DNA from: JASSUD01 sp031963005
Lineage (GTDB): Bacteria; Pseudomonadota; Gammaproteobacteria; Burkholderiales; Burkholderiaceae
Direction: 5' to 3'
Length of the DNA: 64,000 nt
Assembly (NCBI GenBank): GCA_031963005.1
Contig: JASSUL010000001.1
Location: forward strand, 62,001-126,000
The translations under genes and the position numbers were made by a program. This document shows positions 1-8,327 of this stretch, in pieces (position 1 is the stretch's first letter; each line of letters begins with the position of its first letter). The notes under the pieces are model-generated. The model was not told the origin of the DNA and did no database searches. It worked only from the letters and a program-made list of their open reading frames with translations.

Positions 1-1877
1 GGGGTCCCTAATTCCGCATTCAAATAGGTATAGCCCCCACGGCTCGGTATTAGCACACTATCACGACCATCGCGCGACCAGGCCAACGTCAAAGGCACAT
101 TGCGGACCATATGCCCAAATTCCCCAATGTAGTCTTTATACATTTTGGGAATACGACCCTCATCATTTTTAAAACGATTTTGTTCAAGGCCTACACCGAC
201 AAATACGACATCTTCTTCAGAAAAAGGAATACCAAACTTGATATCTCCCCCTGCGCTCACGATCGTAAAATCGTTCGAACGTTGAAACAGTGGCTGCGAA
301 GTACGGTAATACATATTGGTAATACGCTGTATCCCATCCATCGTAAAGTAGGGGTTCACATGGCTAAGACTGAACGTACGATAGGCTTTAGCCGTATTCA
401 CCTGAAACGCCAAACTCGAACCCGAGCCAAAGACGTTTTCCTGAGAAATGCCCGCCGATAAAACCACACGATCTGTAGAAGAAATACCGGCTCCTACCTG
501 CATCGTTCCGGTCGGTTTTTCTGTCACTTTGACTTGAATATCGACTTGATCGTCCACCCCAGGCACAGGCGTAGTGCTAACGACTACTGCACTGAAATAC
601 CCTAAGTGATTGACGCGCTCTTCCGAACGCTTTAGGAGTCTACTATCAAACCAGGTACTTTCAAATTGGCGCATCTCGCGGCGAATCACGGCATCACGCG
701 TGCGCGTATTGCCGACAATATCAATTTTGCGCACATAGACCCGACGCCCTGGCTCCACATGCATCGTCAGACTCACGGTGCGATTTTGTTCATCGAGCTT
801 AGGCTGAGCCGTAATGCTCGCGAAAGCATATCCATACTCTCCCAACTTATTGGCAATAGCGTTGGTCGACGCACGTAAATCACTGGCAGAAAAACGCTGA
901 CCAGGTTGAATTTTGACTAGGGCTTTAAATTCTTCTAATTTACCTAAAGTATTCCCTGACCAATCGATCTGCGACAAGGTATAAATCTCACCTTCATGCA
1001 AGCCAATCGTCAGATACATATTTTTCTTATCAGGCGAAATTGCCACTTGCGTGGAATCTAATGTAAAGGCTAAATATCCGCGATTCAAATAATAGGAACG
1101 GATATTTTCTAAATCCCCAGTCAGTTTTTCTTTCGAATATAAATCGTTGCGTGTATACCAAGAGAACCAATTAGGGGTCGAAATTTGCATCTCATCAGCC
1201 AACTTGGCGGTACTGATTTTTTTATTGCCAATGAAATGGATTTGACGAATGCGCGCTCTGGGTCCTTCTTCGACAGCAAATAGGAGTGCAACGCGATTTC
1301 GATCAATGGGCGTTACCGTCGTTTTAATCTGCGCACTGTAGTAACCACGGCTTAGATACTGGCGTTTCAGTTCCTGCTCTGCTTTATCGACTAAGCTTTT
1401 GTCATAGTAATGCCCTTGCGCTAATCCCACTGCGCGCAAAGCGGGCATTAATTTCTCTTTACCAAAAATACGGATACCTGAAAAATCCACTGAGAAAATA
1501 ACGGCACGCTCTTGCACCTGCACGACTAAAGTCTTGCCTTTACGCAACAGACGCACATCGCTAAAAAACCCCGTTGCATAGAGATCCCGCACAATTTGGC
1601 TAGATTGGGCTGGATCTATCCTATCGCCAGGCTTCACGGGCAAATAAGCAAATACCGTTCCAGGTTCTACACGTTGTAAACCTTCGAGGCGGATATCTTC
1701 AATAGTCCACACAGAGGCTGCAGACACGGGAGCCGCCGGTGCGGCCCCTGCTACACTGATCGTCTCGGCAAACAGCACGCTAAAAATAAGAGGCGTAGTC
1801 CCCAGCACACGTTTGAGATGTCTATTTTTTCGCACTGGCTGATGAGGTTTTTTGAGTGTCATATTGATTTTTGGCAT
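1..1877 (-). CDS. bamA: BamA outer membrane protein assembly factor (3' end beyond window)
   Basis: BamA is the Omp85-family core of the BAM complex that folds beta-barrel proteins into the outer membrane. The reverse strand reads open from an ATG at 1877 to the window edge, about 625 codons, so the last part of the barrel lies outside. A signal-peptide-like start is followed by the POTRA series, beginning near residue 45 with WTIEDIRLEGLQRVEPGTVF, and then the barrel start with TDRVVLSAGISQENVFGSG. The segment DGRDSVLIPSRGGY near the edge is a typical Omp85 barrel motif. An in-frame ATG at 1862 is an alternative start. The gene follows dxr directly; rseP, which normally sits between them in proteobacteria, is absent. 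Seen: the reading frame and motifs. Known: the family function. Confidence 0.95.
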   Translation of the reverse strand, partial: MPKINMTLKKPHQPVRKNRHLKRVLGTTPLIFSVLFAETISVAGAAPAAPVSAASVWTIEDIRLEGLQRVEPGTVFAYLPVKPGDRIDPAQSSQIVRDLYATGFFSDVRLLRKGKTLVVQVQERAVIFSVDFSGIRIFGKEKLMPALRAVGLAQGHYYDKSLVDKAEQELKRQYLSRGYYSAQIKTTVTPIDRNRVALLFAVEEGPRARIRQIHFIGNKKISTAKLADEMQISTPNWFSWYTRNDLYSKEKLTGDLENIRSYYLNRGYLAFTLDSTQVAISPDKKNMYLTIGLHEGEIYTLSQIDWSGNTLGKLEEFKALVKIQPGQRFSASDLRASTNAIANKLGEYGYAFASITAQPKLDEQNRTVSLTMHVEPGRRVYVRKIDIVGNTRTRDAVIRREMRQFESTWFDSRLLKRSEERVNHLGYFSAVVVSTTPVPGVDDQVDIQVKVTEKPTGTMQVGAGISSTDRVVLSAGISQENVFGSGSSLAFQVNTAKAYRTFSLSHVNPYFTMDGIQRITNMYYRTSQPLFQRSNDFTIVSAGGDIKFGIPFSEEDVVFVGVGLEQNRFKNDEGRIPKMYKDYIGEFGHMVRNVPLTLAWSRDGRDSVLIPSRGGYTYLNAELGT

Positions 1878-2011
1878 AGCTTTAAAATAAAGCCTTAGAA
1901 CCTGTTTTTAGAGGAAGTCATTGAAGACAAAACGCTAAAAGAAAGAGGCCGATGATATAACAGAAGACGCTTGCTGCAGCATAAGTACGCGCGCAACAAT
2001 AAAAATGCCGG

Positions 2012-3232
2012 TCAAAACACGGCACTACGCTGCGCTACGCGCTCTCGCGCACATACGCGCGCATGCTGATCCACTTCCAATATGGCCTCTAGCGTATCTA
2101 CAGCCTGTGGTATAGCGGACTCTAATACATCGCGCACGATAGAAACAATGGTGGTAAAGGGAATCTTTTTTTCTAAAAAAGCGGCTACCGCGATTTCATT
2201 TGCGGCATTGAGCGTCGTACTGGCACTGCCTCCCTGACGCAATGCTTGCCATGCTAGCGCTAGACAAGGAAACTGCTCAAGATTCACCGGCTCAAAATGC
2301 AAGCCACTCAGCGCGACAAGATCTAAAGGAGCGACACCAGATACCACACGCCGAGGATACGCTAATGCCTGGGCAATAGGCGTGCGCATATCAGGTCGAC
2401 CCATTTGGGCTAAGATGGACCCATCGATATACGTCACCATCGAATGGATCACACTCTGCGGATGAATCAAGGCTTCGATGCGCTCGATAGGCACACCAAA
2501 CAACCAATGCGCCTCGATCACTTCTAAGCCTTTATTCATCATCGTCGCCGAATCGACCGAAATCTTACGACCCATGACCCACTGAGGATGTGCGCAAGCC
2601 TGCTCAGGCGTGACGGTTTCGAGTAAGGCTAATGGAGTCTTACGAAAAGGTCCTCCCGAAGCCGTCAAAGTAATCTTTTCAATTCCAGGATGAAAGTAAT
2701 GCGTATGATCTAAACATTGATAGATCGCATTATGCTCACTATCGATGGGCAGCAAAGTCGCATGATGCGCACGCACCGTTTCCATAAAGAGCGCCCCAGC
2801 CATCACCAGCGCTTCTTTATTGGCTAACACGATACGCTTACCCGAGCGCGCAGCCGCCAGCGTAGGCGCTAAACCTGCAGCGCCTACAATCGCCGCAACG
2901 ACGGTATCGCAAGCGACATGCTCGGCAACTTCGATAAAACCCGCCTCTCCTGAGAGCACACGGGTCTTTGATCCTGCGAGATGTAAGCGCGTTTGCAATA
3001 CGGTAGCGAGCGAAGCATCGCCCACTACCGCAAACACGGGATCAAAACGCAGACATTGCTCAAACAACCGCTCTATATTGGAATACGCTGTCAATGCAAA
3101 AACAGCAAACTGCTCTGGATGCAGCGCAACAATATCTAAAGTACTTTTCCCAATCGAGCCGGTTGCTCCCAGAATGGTTAAATGCCGGCGTGCAGCAACT
3201 TGGGAGGTGGTAAGCGCGTGCGCAGTGTGCAT
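2012..3232 (-). CDS. dxr: 1-deoxy-D-xylulose 5-phosphate reductoisomerase
   Basis: DXR converts 1-deoxy-D-xylulose 5-phosphate to 2-C-methyl-D-erythritol 4-phosphate using NADPH, the committed step of the MEP isoprenoid pathway in the cytosol. The 406-residue product is of normal length. It has the nucleotide-binding GATGSIG at residues 22-28, LANKEALVMAG near 135, the metal-binding IDSEHNAI segment near 165, TASGGPFR, and SVDSATMMNKGLEVIEAHWLF around 225. The gene lies between cdsA and bamA on the same strand. There is a 134-bp gap to bamA and about 100 bp to cdsA, so these may be one transcription unit. Retention shows that the cell makes its own isoprenoid precursors. Confidence 0.97.
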   Translation of the reverse strand: MHTAHALTTSQVAARRHLTILGATGSIGKSTLDIVALHPEQFAVFALTAYSNIERLFEQCLRFDPVFAVVGDASLATVLQTRLHLAGSKTRVLSGEAGFIEVAEHVACDTVVAAIVGAAGLAPTLAAARSGKRIVLANKEALVMAGALFMETVRAHHATLLPIDSEHNAIYQCLDHTHYFHPGIEKITLTASGGPFRKTPLALLETVTPEQACAHPQWVMGRKISVDSATMMNKGLEVIEAHWLFGVPIERIEALIHPQSVIHSMVTYIDGSILAQMGRPDMRTPIAQALAYPRRVVSGVAPLDLVALSGLHFEPVNLEQFPCLALAWQALRQGGSASTTLNAANEIAVAAFLEKKIPFTTIVSIVRDVLESAIPQAVDTLEAILEVDQHARVCARERVAQRSAVF

Positions 3233-3332
3233 AAATTTTCAAGAAAGGGAAAATACGCGGTCTAAAAACACCCAAAAGACAAACAAAATAAGGGTACTGT
3301 GCCTAGCAATCAGTCAATACTCTCAGCGTCAA

Positions 3333-4208
3333 TTAACTAGGCAAAAAAAACATCGCAAGCGGCAATACTAATAATAAGCCATCAATACGATCCAATATTC
3401 CACCATGCCCAGGCAAAATCACCCCAGAGTCTTTTACTCCGGCTTGACGCTTGAGCAAAGATTCAAATATATCTCCTACTATGCTCACAGCAACCCATAA
3501 TGCAACAAATACCCCTGTCACCATCATGCCAAAACGCGCCGTATAAGCGCTAAAAATCGTAGGCACACGCACATCCCCAATAGGAAGCGCTTGGATTACC
3601 AGGATCGCCATAGCCCCCAATAGTGCCAATACCATTCCTCCTGCCACCCCTTCCCAGGTTTTTCCAGGGCTGATAGAAGGCGCTAGCTTACGCCTCCCCC
3701 AGCGTTTGCCTGCGAAATAGGCGCCGCTATCGGCCAACCACACCACAGCAAGCAAAGAGAGCAAAAATGCCACGCCATAGACACGCGCCGCTAACAAAGC
3801 ATGCCAGGCGGATATCAATAAAATCACTCCACCGAATAATAAAAAGCGATGCCAAATGCCCTGTGTCAAAACCGGCTTACGTATCAATATATAGGGAATC
3901 GCGAGTACGGAAAAAAACAGGGCTGCCCGATAAAAGCCAGCAATCCGTTTTTGATCAAAATGCAAGGGCTTATCGATGGAAAACAAGCCCATATCCAATG
4001 CACTGAGCACCAAAATCGCCGCCACTCCTGCGGCATAGAACCATGCCCCCCTGTGTGCAGAGAGACCCGCAAGCCGCCCCCACTCCCAAGCGGCGATGAC
4101 CATCACCCCCGCACAGAGCAAGGCAAAACACCATGTTGGCGCAAAAAAGAGAATCGGCAAGCAAAATGCAAACAAGCCTAAGGCAGTCAGAACCCGAGTT
4201 TTGAACAT
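3333..4208 (-). CDS. cdsA: phosphatidate cytidylyltransferase
   Basis: CdsA makes CDP-diacylglycerol from phosphatidate and CTP, the branch point for membrane phospholipids, and is an integral inner-membrane enzyme. The 291-residue product has multiple hydrophobic segments and ends with the family signature, seen as SLLKRQAGVKDSGVILPGHG followed by GILDRID. The reading frame is open upstream to 4265, but the ATG at 4208 (MFKTRVLTALGLFAF) gives the usual family N terminus, so I chose it. dxr follows 100 bp downstream. The usual upstream partners uppS, frr and pyrH are not in the window; the next upstream gene is an antitoxin on the same strand, so the normal locus is interrupted here. Confidence 0.95.
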   Translation of the reverse strand: MFKTRVLTALGLFAFCLPILFFAPTWCFALLCAGVMVIAAWEWGRLAGLSAHRGAWFYAAGVAAILVLSALDMGLFSIDKPLHFDQKRIAGFYRAALFFSVLAIPYILIRKPVLTQGIWHRFLLFGGVILLISAWHALLAARVYGVAFLLSLLAVVWLADSGAYFAGKRWGRRKLAPSISPGKTWEGVAGGMVLALLGAMAILVIQALPIGDVRVPTIFSAYTARFGMMVTGVFVALWVAVSIVGDIFESLLKRQAGVKDSGVILPGHGGILDRIDGLLLVLPLAMFFLPS

Positions 4209-4504
4209 AAAAAGGTATAGATAGCAGCGCCTAGCGCTTTTTTGAATAGCCACAAGAAAGCCCAAAGAACCTTCTTATAAAAGCACAACATGCGTCTGAA
4301 TAAAAGAAAAGCGCACAGCCTACCGGGCTAGAACGCTGAAGTCAAAGCCCTTTCTAAAGATACTGCAAAAACCCCCAGCAATCTCCCGTTTTTATTTTCT
4401 TAGCCCCTATCCCTTTGATAGCTCCCTTTTGGCGAAGTAATCCATTGCGCCGGCCTTGCTAAAATGACAAGTCAATTCGTATCAAGCATGTATTTCAACA
4501 TATA

Positions 4505-4735
4505 TCAGTCTCTTTCCATTTTGATGAATTCTGGGCGTGTGCAACTGAAATGCGAATTTAATTGGGCAAATAAGGCGAGCACACCACCGAGCATTTCTTC
4601 ACGTGCTTCAATAATGATCCGGCTTCCTCTTCGTTTGACCAGTAGTTCTGTTTCTGGCGGAAAAGCTATTTCTGCAGGAATGCAGACGGCTTGGGAGTTT
4701 TCGGCCTGAAACTGGCGAGTAGAAAAAGTAGTCAT
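4505..4735 (-). CDS. VapB/AbrB-type antitoxin, no toxin partner visible
   Basis: The 76-residue protein has the swapped-hairpin AbrB/MazE/VapB DNA-binding pattern: NSQAVCIPAEIAF, then ETELLVKRRGSRIIIEA. In this family the N terminus binds the operon operator and the C terminus neutralises a PIN-domain VapC or a similar toxin. A strong AAGGAGAT ribosome site precedes the start, and a perfect 22-bp palindrome lies immediately upstream. A toxin gene would be expected directly downstream, at coordinates below 4505, but 4209-4504 holds no PIN-like or MazF-like frame. The gene is therefore an orphan antitoxin or the remnant of a broken module. The family call is good; the exact subgroup is uncertain. 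Confidence 0.75.
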   Translation of the reverse strand: MTTFSTRQFQAENSQAVCIPAEIAFPPETELLVKRRGSRIIIEAREEMLGGVLALFAQLNSHFSCTRPEFIKMERD

Positions 4736-4748
4736 GACGATCTCCTTT

Positions 4749-4770
4749 TAAGGAATAACGTTATTCCTTA
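4749..4770. promoter_or_regulatory. perfect 22-bp palindrome, likely antitoxin operator
   Basis: TAAGGAATAAC at 4749-4759 is followed directly by its exact reverse complement at 4760-4770, with no spacer. It lies 14 bp upstream of the antitoxin start, next to the ribosome site. AbrB/VapB-type antitoxins usually repress their own promoter through such palindromes, so autoregulation is inferred. Confidence 0.7.
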
Positions 4771-5131
4771 CTACTATATCCCAATGTCTTTTGGTACTCT
4801 AAGCATTAATGAGCCAGGGCGATCGCGCCATAGCCTTGCAAACATTTCACTGCGCGCCATGTTAGTTTGCAATCTGTTATCTGTACGCGAAAAAATGTAG
4901 CCTGAAAACTTCAATGTCGGTAATAGGCACATTGCTATAACGGTATATTCCAAGATCAAACCTAGGTTTTAGTATCATTTGGAAAACATCCCTCCACAAT
5001 CCCCTCTCAAAAGCTATAATCTGCACTTTAACCTTCTTGTAATGCGCGTAAGCACTGACAAATACGATATATAAAAAGAAGCGCTACGCACTTATTTTAC
5101 TTCCGCACCTTTCCTGATACTTTCCTGTCCT
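4771..5131. other. intergenic stretch, nothing recognised
   Basis: This 361-bp stretch separates the divergently read antitoxin gene and miaB. It should contain the miaB promoter. I see no RNA gene, no convincing conserved frame and no long repeat; short frames here lack family motifs. Confidence 0.5.
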
Positions 5132-6532
5132 ATGTCCTCTAAAAAGGTCTATATCAAAACTTTCGGCTGCCAAATGAATGAGTATGACTCAGACAAAATG
5201 GTCGATGTTTTGCACGCCGCTGAAGGCTTTACCAAAACGGATTCGCCTGAGCTAGCCGATGTGATTTTGTTTAATACCTGCTCGATACGCGAGAAAGCGC
5301 AAGAGAAGGTTTTTTCTGATTTAGGGCGCGTACGTGCGCTGAAAGCGGATAAGCCGGATTTAGTGATTGGGGTTGGGGGATGCGTTGCCAGCCAAGAAGG
5401 GGACGCCATTATTGGTAGAGCTCCGTATGTCGATGTGGTTTTTGGGCCGCAAACGCTGCATCGGCTGCCTGAATTGATTAAGGCACGTCGTGCGACAGGC
5501 CGCCCGCAGATCGATATTTCCTTCCCTGAGATCGAAAAGTTTGATCACCTGCCGCCTGCACGCACTGAAGGCGCTACGGCTTTTGTTTCCATTATGGAAG
5601 GATGCAGTAAATACTGCAGCTATTGTGTGGTGCCCTATACGCGCGGCGAAGAATTTTCGCGACCGCTAGTGGATGTACTGACTGAAATTGCGGGCCTCGC
5701 ACGGCAAGGGGTGCGTGAAATTACGTTGCTGGGGCAAAATGTTAATGCGTATCGGAGCCTCCAGCCTTCTTTAGACTCCCTCGCACCGCATGCTTTGGAA
5801 GAAACGCTAGAGGCAGAGACGGAAGCCGACTTTACCACGCTTATCGAATATATTGCCGCCATCCCTGGGATTGAGCGCATCCGCTTCACCACCTCGCATC
5901 CTAAAGAATTTACGACACGCCTCATTCATTGCTACGCACATACGCCTAAATTGGTCGACCACCTGCATCTTCCTGTCCAGCATGGCTCGGATCGGATTCT
6001 CTCTGCGATGAAGCGGGGCTATACTATTCTGGAATACAAATCGATTATTCGTCAGTTACGGGCTATTCGTCCTAATATTAGCCTTTCGACCGATTTTATC
6101 GTTGGCTTTCCAGGGGAAACCGATGAAGACTTTGAAAAATTGATGGCCTTAGTCGAAGAGTTGCAATTTGATGCGAGCTTTTCATTTATTTATAGCCCTC
6201 GACCAGGCACACCGGCTGCGGCCTTATCGGATGATACCCCGCAAGCGGTAAAGCTTGCGCGATTACAACGCTTGCAAGCGGCTATTGATGCCAATGAGCA
6301 AAAAATCAGCGCGAATATGGTCGGAAAGGAACTGTCTGTCTTAGTAGAAGGCCCTTCTCGAAAAAATCCTGAAGAATTATGCGGGCGCACAGAAAATAAC
6401 CGTGTCGTCAATTTTCCCGCATCCGCTGATGAGCATACCCGACTCGTGGGACAATTGATTATGGTACGCATAGACCATGCGTACCGGCATTCATTAGGTG
6501 GAGTACGTATCTCCTCCTCGCGCGTACAGTGA
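5132..6532 (+). CDS. miaB: tRNA-2-methylthio-N6-dimethylallyladenosine synthase
   Basis: MiaB is a radical-SAM methylthiotransferase that converts i6A37 to ms2i6A37 in tRNAs reading codons that start with U. The 466-residue protein has all expected parts. The N-terminal methylthiotransferase domain carries cluster cysteines C13, C50 and C84. The radical-SAM motif is C158-SKY-C162-SY-C165. The C-terminal TRAM domain includes LSVLVEGPSRKNPEELCGRT. It starts the block miaB-ybeY-corC-lnt. In Burkholderia-type genomes phoH usually sits between miaB and ybeY; here only 70 bp separate them, so phoH has been lost or moved. Nothing in the protein looks degraded. Confidence 0.97.
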   Translation: MSSKKVYIKTFGCQMNEYDSDKMVDVLHAAEGFTKTDSPELADVILFNTCSIREKAQEKVFSDLGRVRALKADKPDLVIGVGGCVASQEGDAIIGRAPYVDVVFGPQTLHRLPELIKARRATGRPQIDISFPEIEKFDHLPPARTEGATAFVSIMEGCSKYCSYCVVPYTRGEEFSRPLVDVLTEIAGLARQGVREITLLGQNVNAYRSLQPSLDSLAPHALEETLEAETEADFTTLIEYIAAIPGIERIRFTTSHPKEFTTRLIHCYAHTPKLVDHLHLPVQHGSDRILSAMKRGYTILEYKSIIRQLRAIRPNISLSTDFIVGFPGETDEDFEKLMALVEELQFDASFSFIYSPRPGTPAAALSDDTPQAVKLARLQRLQAAIDANEQKISANMVGKELSVLVEGPSRKNPEELCGRTENNRVVNFPASADEHTRLVGQLIMVRIDHAYRHSLGGVRISSSRVQ

Positions 6533-6602
6533 GACCCCATACGATAGTTCGCACACGATGTTGTGCGCCTTCTGCTAATTCGCATACTCTTTAACGCTAT
6601 TT

Positions 6603-7145
6603 ATGGCTTCCCATCTGACTCTTGATATACAGGGCCCTGCGAGACGCTTTTTTGCGCACCGCGCTTTATTGCGCCGCAGGACCATAAAGCACTGGATCGA
6701 TACCGCACTCTTTGGCTCTGCGCAAATTACCGTACGCTTTGTAGGTCGACAAGAAGGGCTTGCACTCAATCACCAGTATCGTGGCAAACCTTATGCTACA
6801 AATGTGCTGAGCTTTAGCTATGATGAGGGCGCTGAACTCCCCACCTCTGCCGTGCGTACCAGGAAACACCCAAACACGCCGGTATCCCCTACTTTCTTGG
6901 TCAATTCAGCAATACAGAGTGAAATACAGAGCAAAATACAGGGCGATATTGTCTTATGCTGCCCCGTGATTGAAAAAGAAGCCAAGGAACAAAATAAAAC
7001 CTTAGAAGCACATTACGCTCATCTGATTATGCATGGTGTACTCCATTTACAAGGGTACGATCATCAAAATGAGGATGAAGCCGAGGTTATGGAAGCGCTT
7101 GAAACCCGTTTACTCGCTCAGCTGGGCTTTGGACCCGTGTATTAA
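6603..7145 (+). CDS. ybeY: endoribonuclease YbeY
   Basis: YbeY is a metal-dependent endoribonuclease needed for 16S rRNA 3'-end maturation and ribosome quality control. The zinc-ligand motif HGVLHLQGYDH is intact, with H144, H148 and H154. The protein has 180 residues, longer than the usual 150-160, because of a loop of roughly 30 residues around 78-113. That loop contains the repetitive stretch AIQSEIQSKIQ, which also shows as a short DNA repeat around 6906-6942. The gene follows miaB by 70 bp and is separated from corC by a 270-bp spacer with a long inverted repeat. The function call is secure; the role of the inserted loop is unknown. Confidence 0.95.
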   Translation: MASHLTLDIQGPARRFFAHRALLRRRTIKHWIDTALFGSAQITVRFVGRQEGLALNHQYRGKPYATNVLSFSYDEGAELPTSAVRTRKHPNTPVSPTFLVNSAIQSEIQSKIQGDIVLCCPVIEKEAKEQNKTLEAHYAHLIMHGVLHLQGYDHQNEDEAEVMEALETRLLAQLGFGPVY

Positions 7146-7229
7146 CTAGTAGGGATTCCGATGGACAGATTCTTGCTACCCACTCTTGAAAATGGTTTAA
7201 AACAGCCCCATTTTTGTTGCTCTATGCAC

Positions 7230-7386
7230 AGAGTGTGTCTGCAATAGTTCAAAAGGGCCCATATTTCGGGGAGCAGGAGCGCAGGGACCGAAACTGTACT
7301 TTTGTACAGTGAGGATCCCGAGCACCGCACCGCATTTGCTCCCATACGCGAAGATGGGTTCTTTTGGGCAATTGCAGACACACGCT
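7230..7386. repeat. long imperfect inverted repeat between ybeY and corC
   Basis: Two 31-nt arms, 7230-7260 and 7356-7386, match as reverse complements at 25 of 31 positions, and most mismatches would be G-U pairs in RNA. A smaller perfect hairpin (CTGTAC, TTTT, GTACAG) lies between them near 7294-7307. The whole would fold as a long cruciform in the spacer of a co-directional gene block. It may be a decayed MITE or an RNA-processing signal; I cannot tell which. Confidence 0.6.
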
Positions 7387-7415
7387 ACCTAGTGCTGCCC
7401 TCTTTTTTCCTTTAT

Positions 7416-8327
7416 ATGAAAGATCCTCACCCTAAACGCTCCTCCACCCGATCCCCTGACAAACCACGCTCCTTGCTGGAGCGGCTCACGCACTTTATTT
7501 CTCCCGAGCCGGAGTCTTGCAGTGAGTTACTCGAAATTTTGCAAGATGCGCACGCGCGAAAGCTCATTGAGGCAGATTCACTGTCTATGATCGAAGGCAT
7601 CTTTCAAATGAAGAGCTTATGTGCGCGAGACATTATGGTGCCTCGCTCTCAAATCAGCGCGATCTCGATTACGCAAAGCCCAGAGAGTTTTATTCCCTTT
7701 TTAATAGAGAAAGCACATTCCCGCTACCCCGTATACGAAGGCAATCGGGATAATGTGATTGGTATTTTGCTCACCAAAGATGTGCTACGTTTTTATGCGC
7801 AGGAAGATTTCGATATCCGTGGAATGCTACGCCCGGCTATTTTTATTCCCGAATCCAAGCACCTCAACGCCTTATTGCGCGATTTTTTAGCCAACCAAAA
7901 TCATATGGCCATGGTCGTTGATGAGTATGGCGGGATCGCAGGGCTCATTACCATTGAAGATGTACTCGAGCAAATCGTCGGGGATATTGAAGATGAATAT
8001 GATTTTGATGAAGAAGCCGACAATATCCTTGCGGTGCCTGATGGCAGTTATCGAATACGCGCGCTCACAGAAATTGAACAATTTAATGAGGCTTTTCATA
8101 CCCATTACCGAGACGATGAGGCAGATACCCTTGGCGGGCTCATTATCCAATCTATCGGACGGGTACCCCATCGAGGCGAAAAAATTACCCTCGAAAATCA
8201 TACTTTTGAAGTTTTACGCAGTGATGCGCGGCAAATTCACGTGCTCCGCTTACGCTTAAATACGGCCAAAGACACTCCGGCTGTGCGCCTCAACGCTCCT
8301 GCTATGCACTCTACCTCTGATGAGTGA
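7416..8327 (+). CDS. corC: CorC/HlyC family CBS-domain protein
   Basis: Proteins of this family have a CBS-domain pair and a C-terminal CorC/HlyC domain and are linked to Mg2+/Co2+ homeostasis, with no membrane-spanning part in this short form. The 303-residue product has the entry MKSLCARDIMVPRSQISAIS, the first CBS ending SRYPVYEGNRDNVIGILLTK, the second containing HMAMVVDEYGGIAGLITIED, and the acidic linker VGDIEDEYDFDEEADNI before the C-terminal domain. The frame is open from 7302, but the upstream part lies in the inverted repeat and has no family match, so I used the ATG at 7416. Its end overlaps the start of lnt by 8 bases, the usual corC-lnt arrangement. Confidence 0.93.
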   Translation: MKDPHPKRSSTRSPDKPRSLLERLTHFISPEPESCSELLEILQDAHARKLIEADSLSMIEGIFQMKSLCARDIMVPRSQISAISITQSPESFIPFLIEKAHSRYPVYEGNRDNVIGILLTKDVLRFYAQEDFDIRGMLRPAIFIPESKHLNALLRDFLANQNHMAMVVDEYGGIAGLITIEDVLEQIVGDIEDEYDFDEEADNILAVPDGSYRIRALTEIEQFNEAFHTHYRDDEADTLGGLIIQSIGRVPHRGEKITLENHTFEVLRSDARQIHVLRLRLNTAKDTPAVRLNAPAMHSTSDE

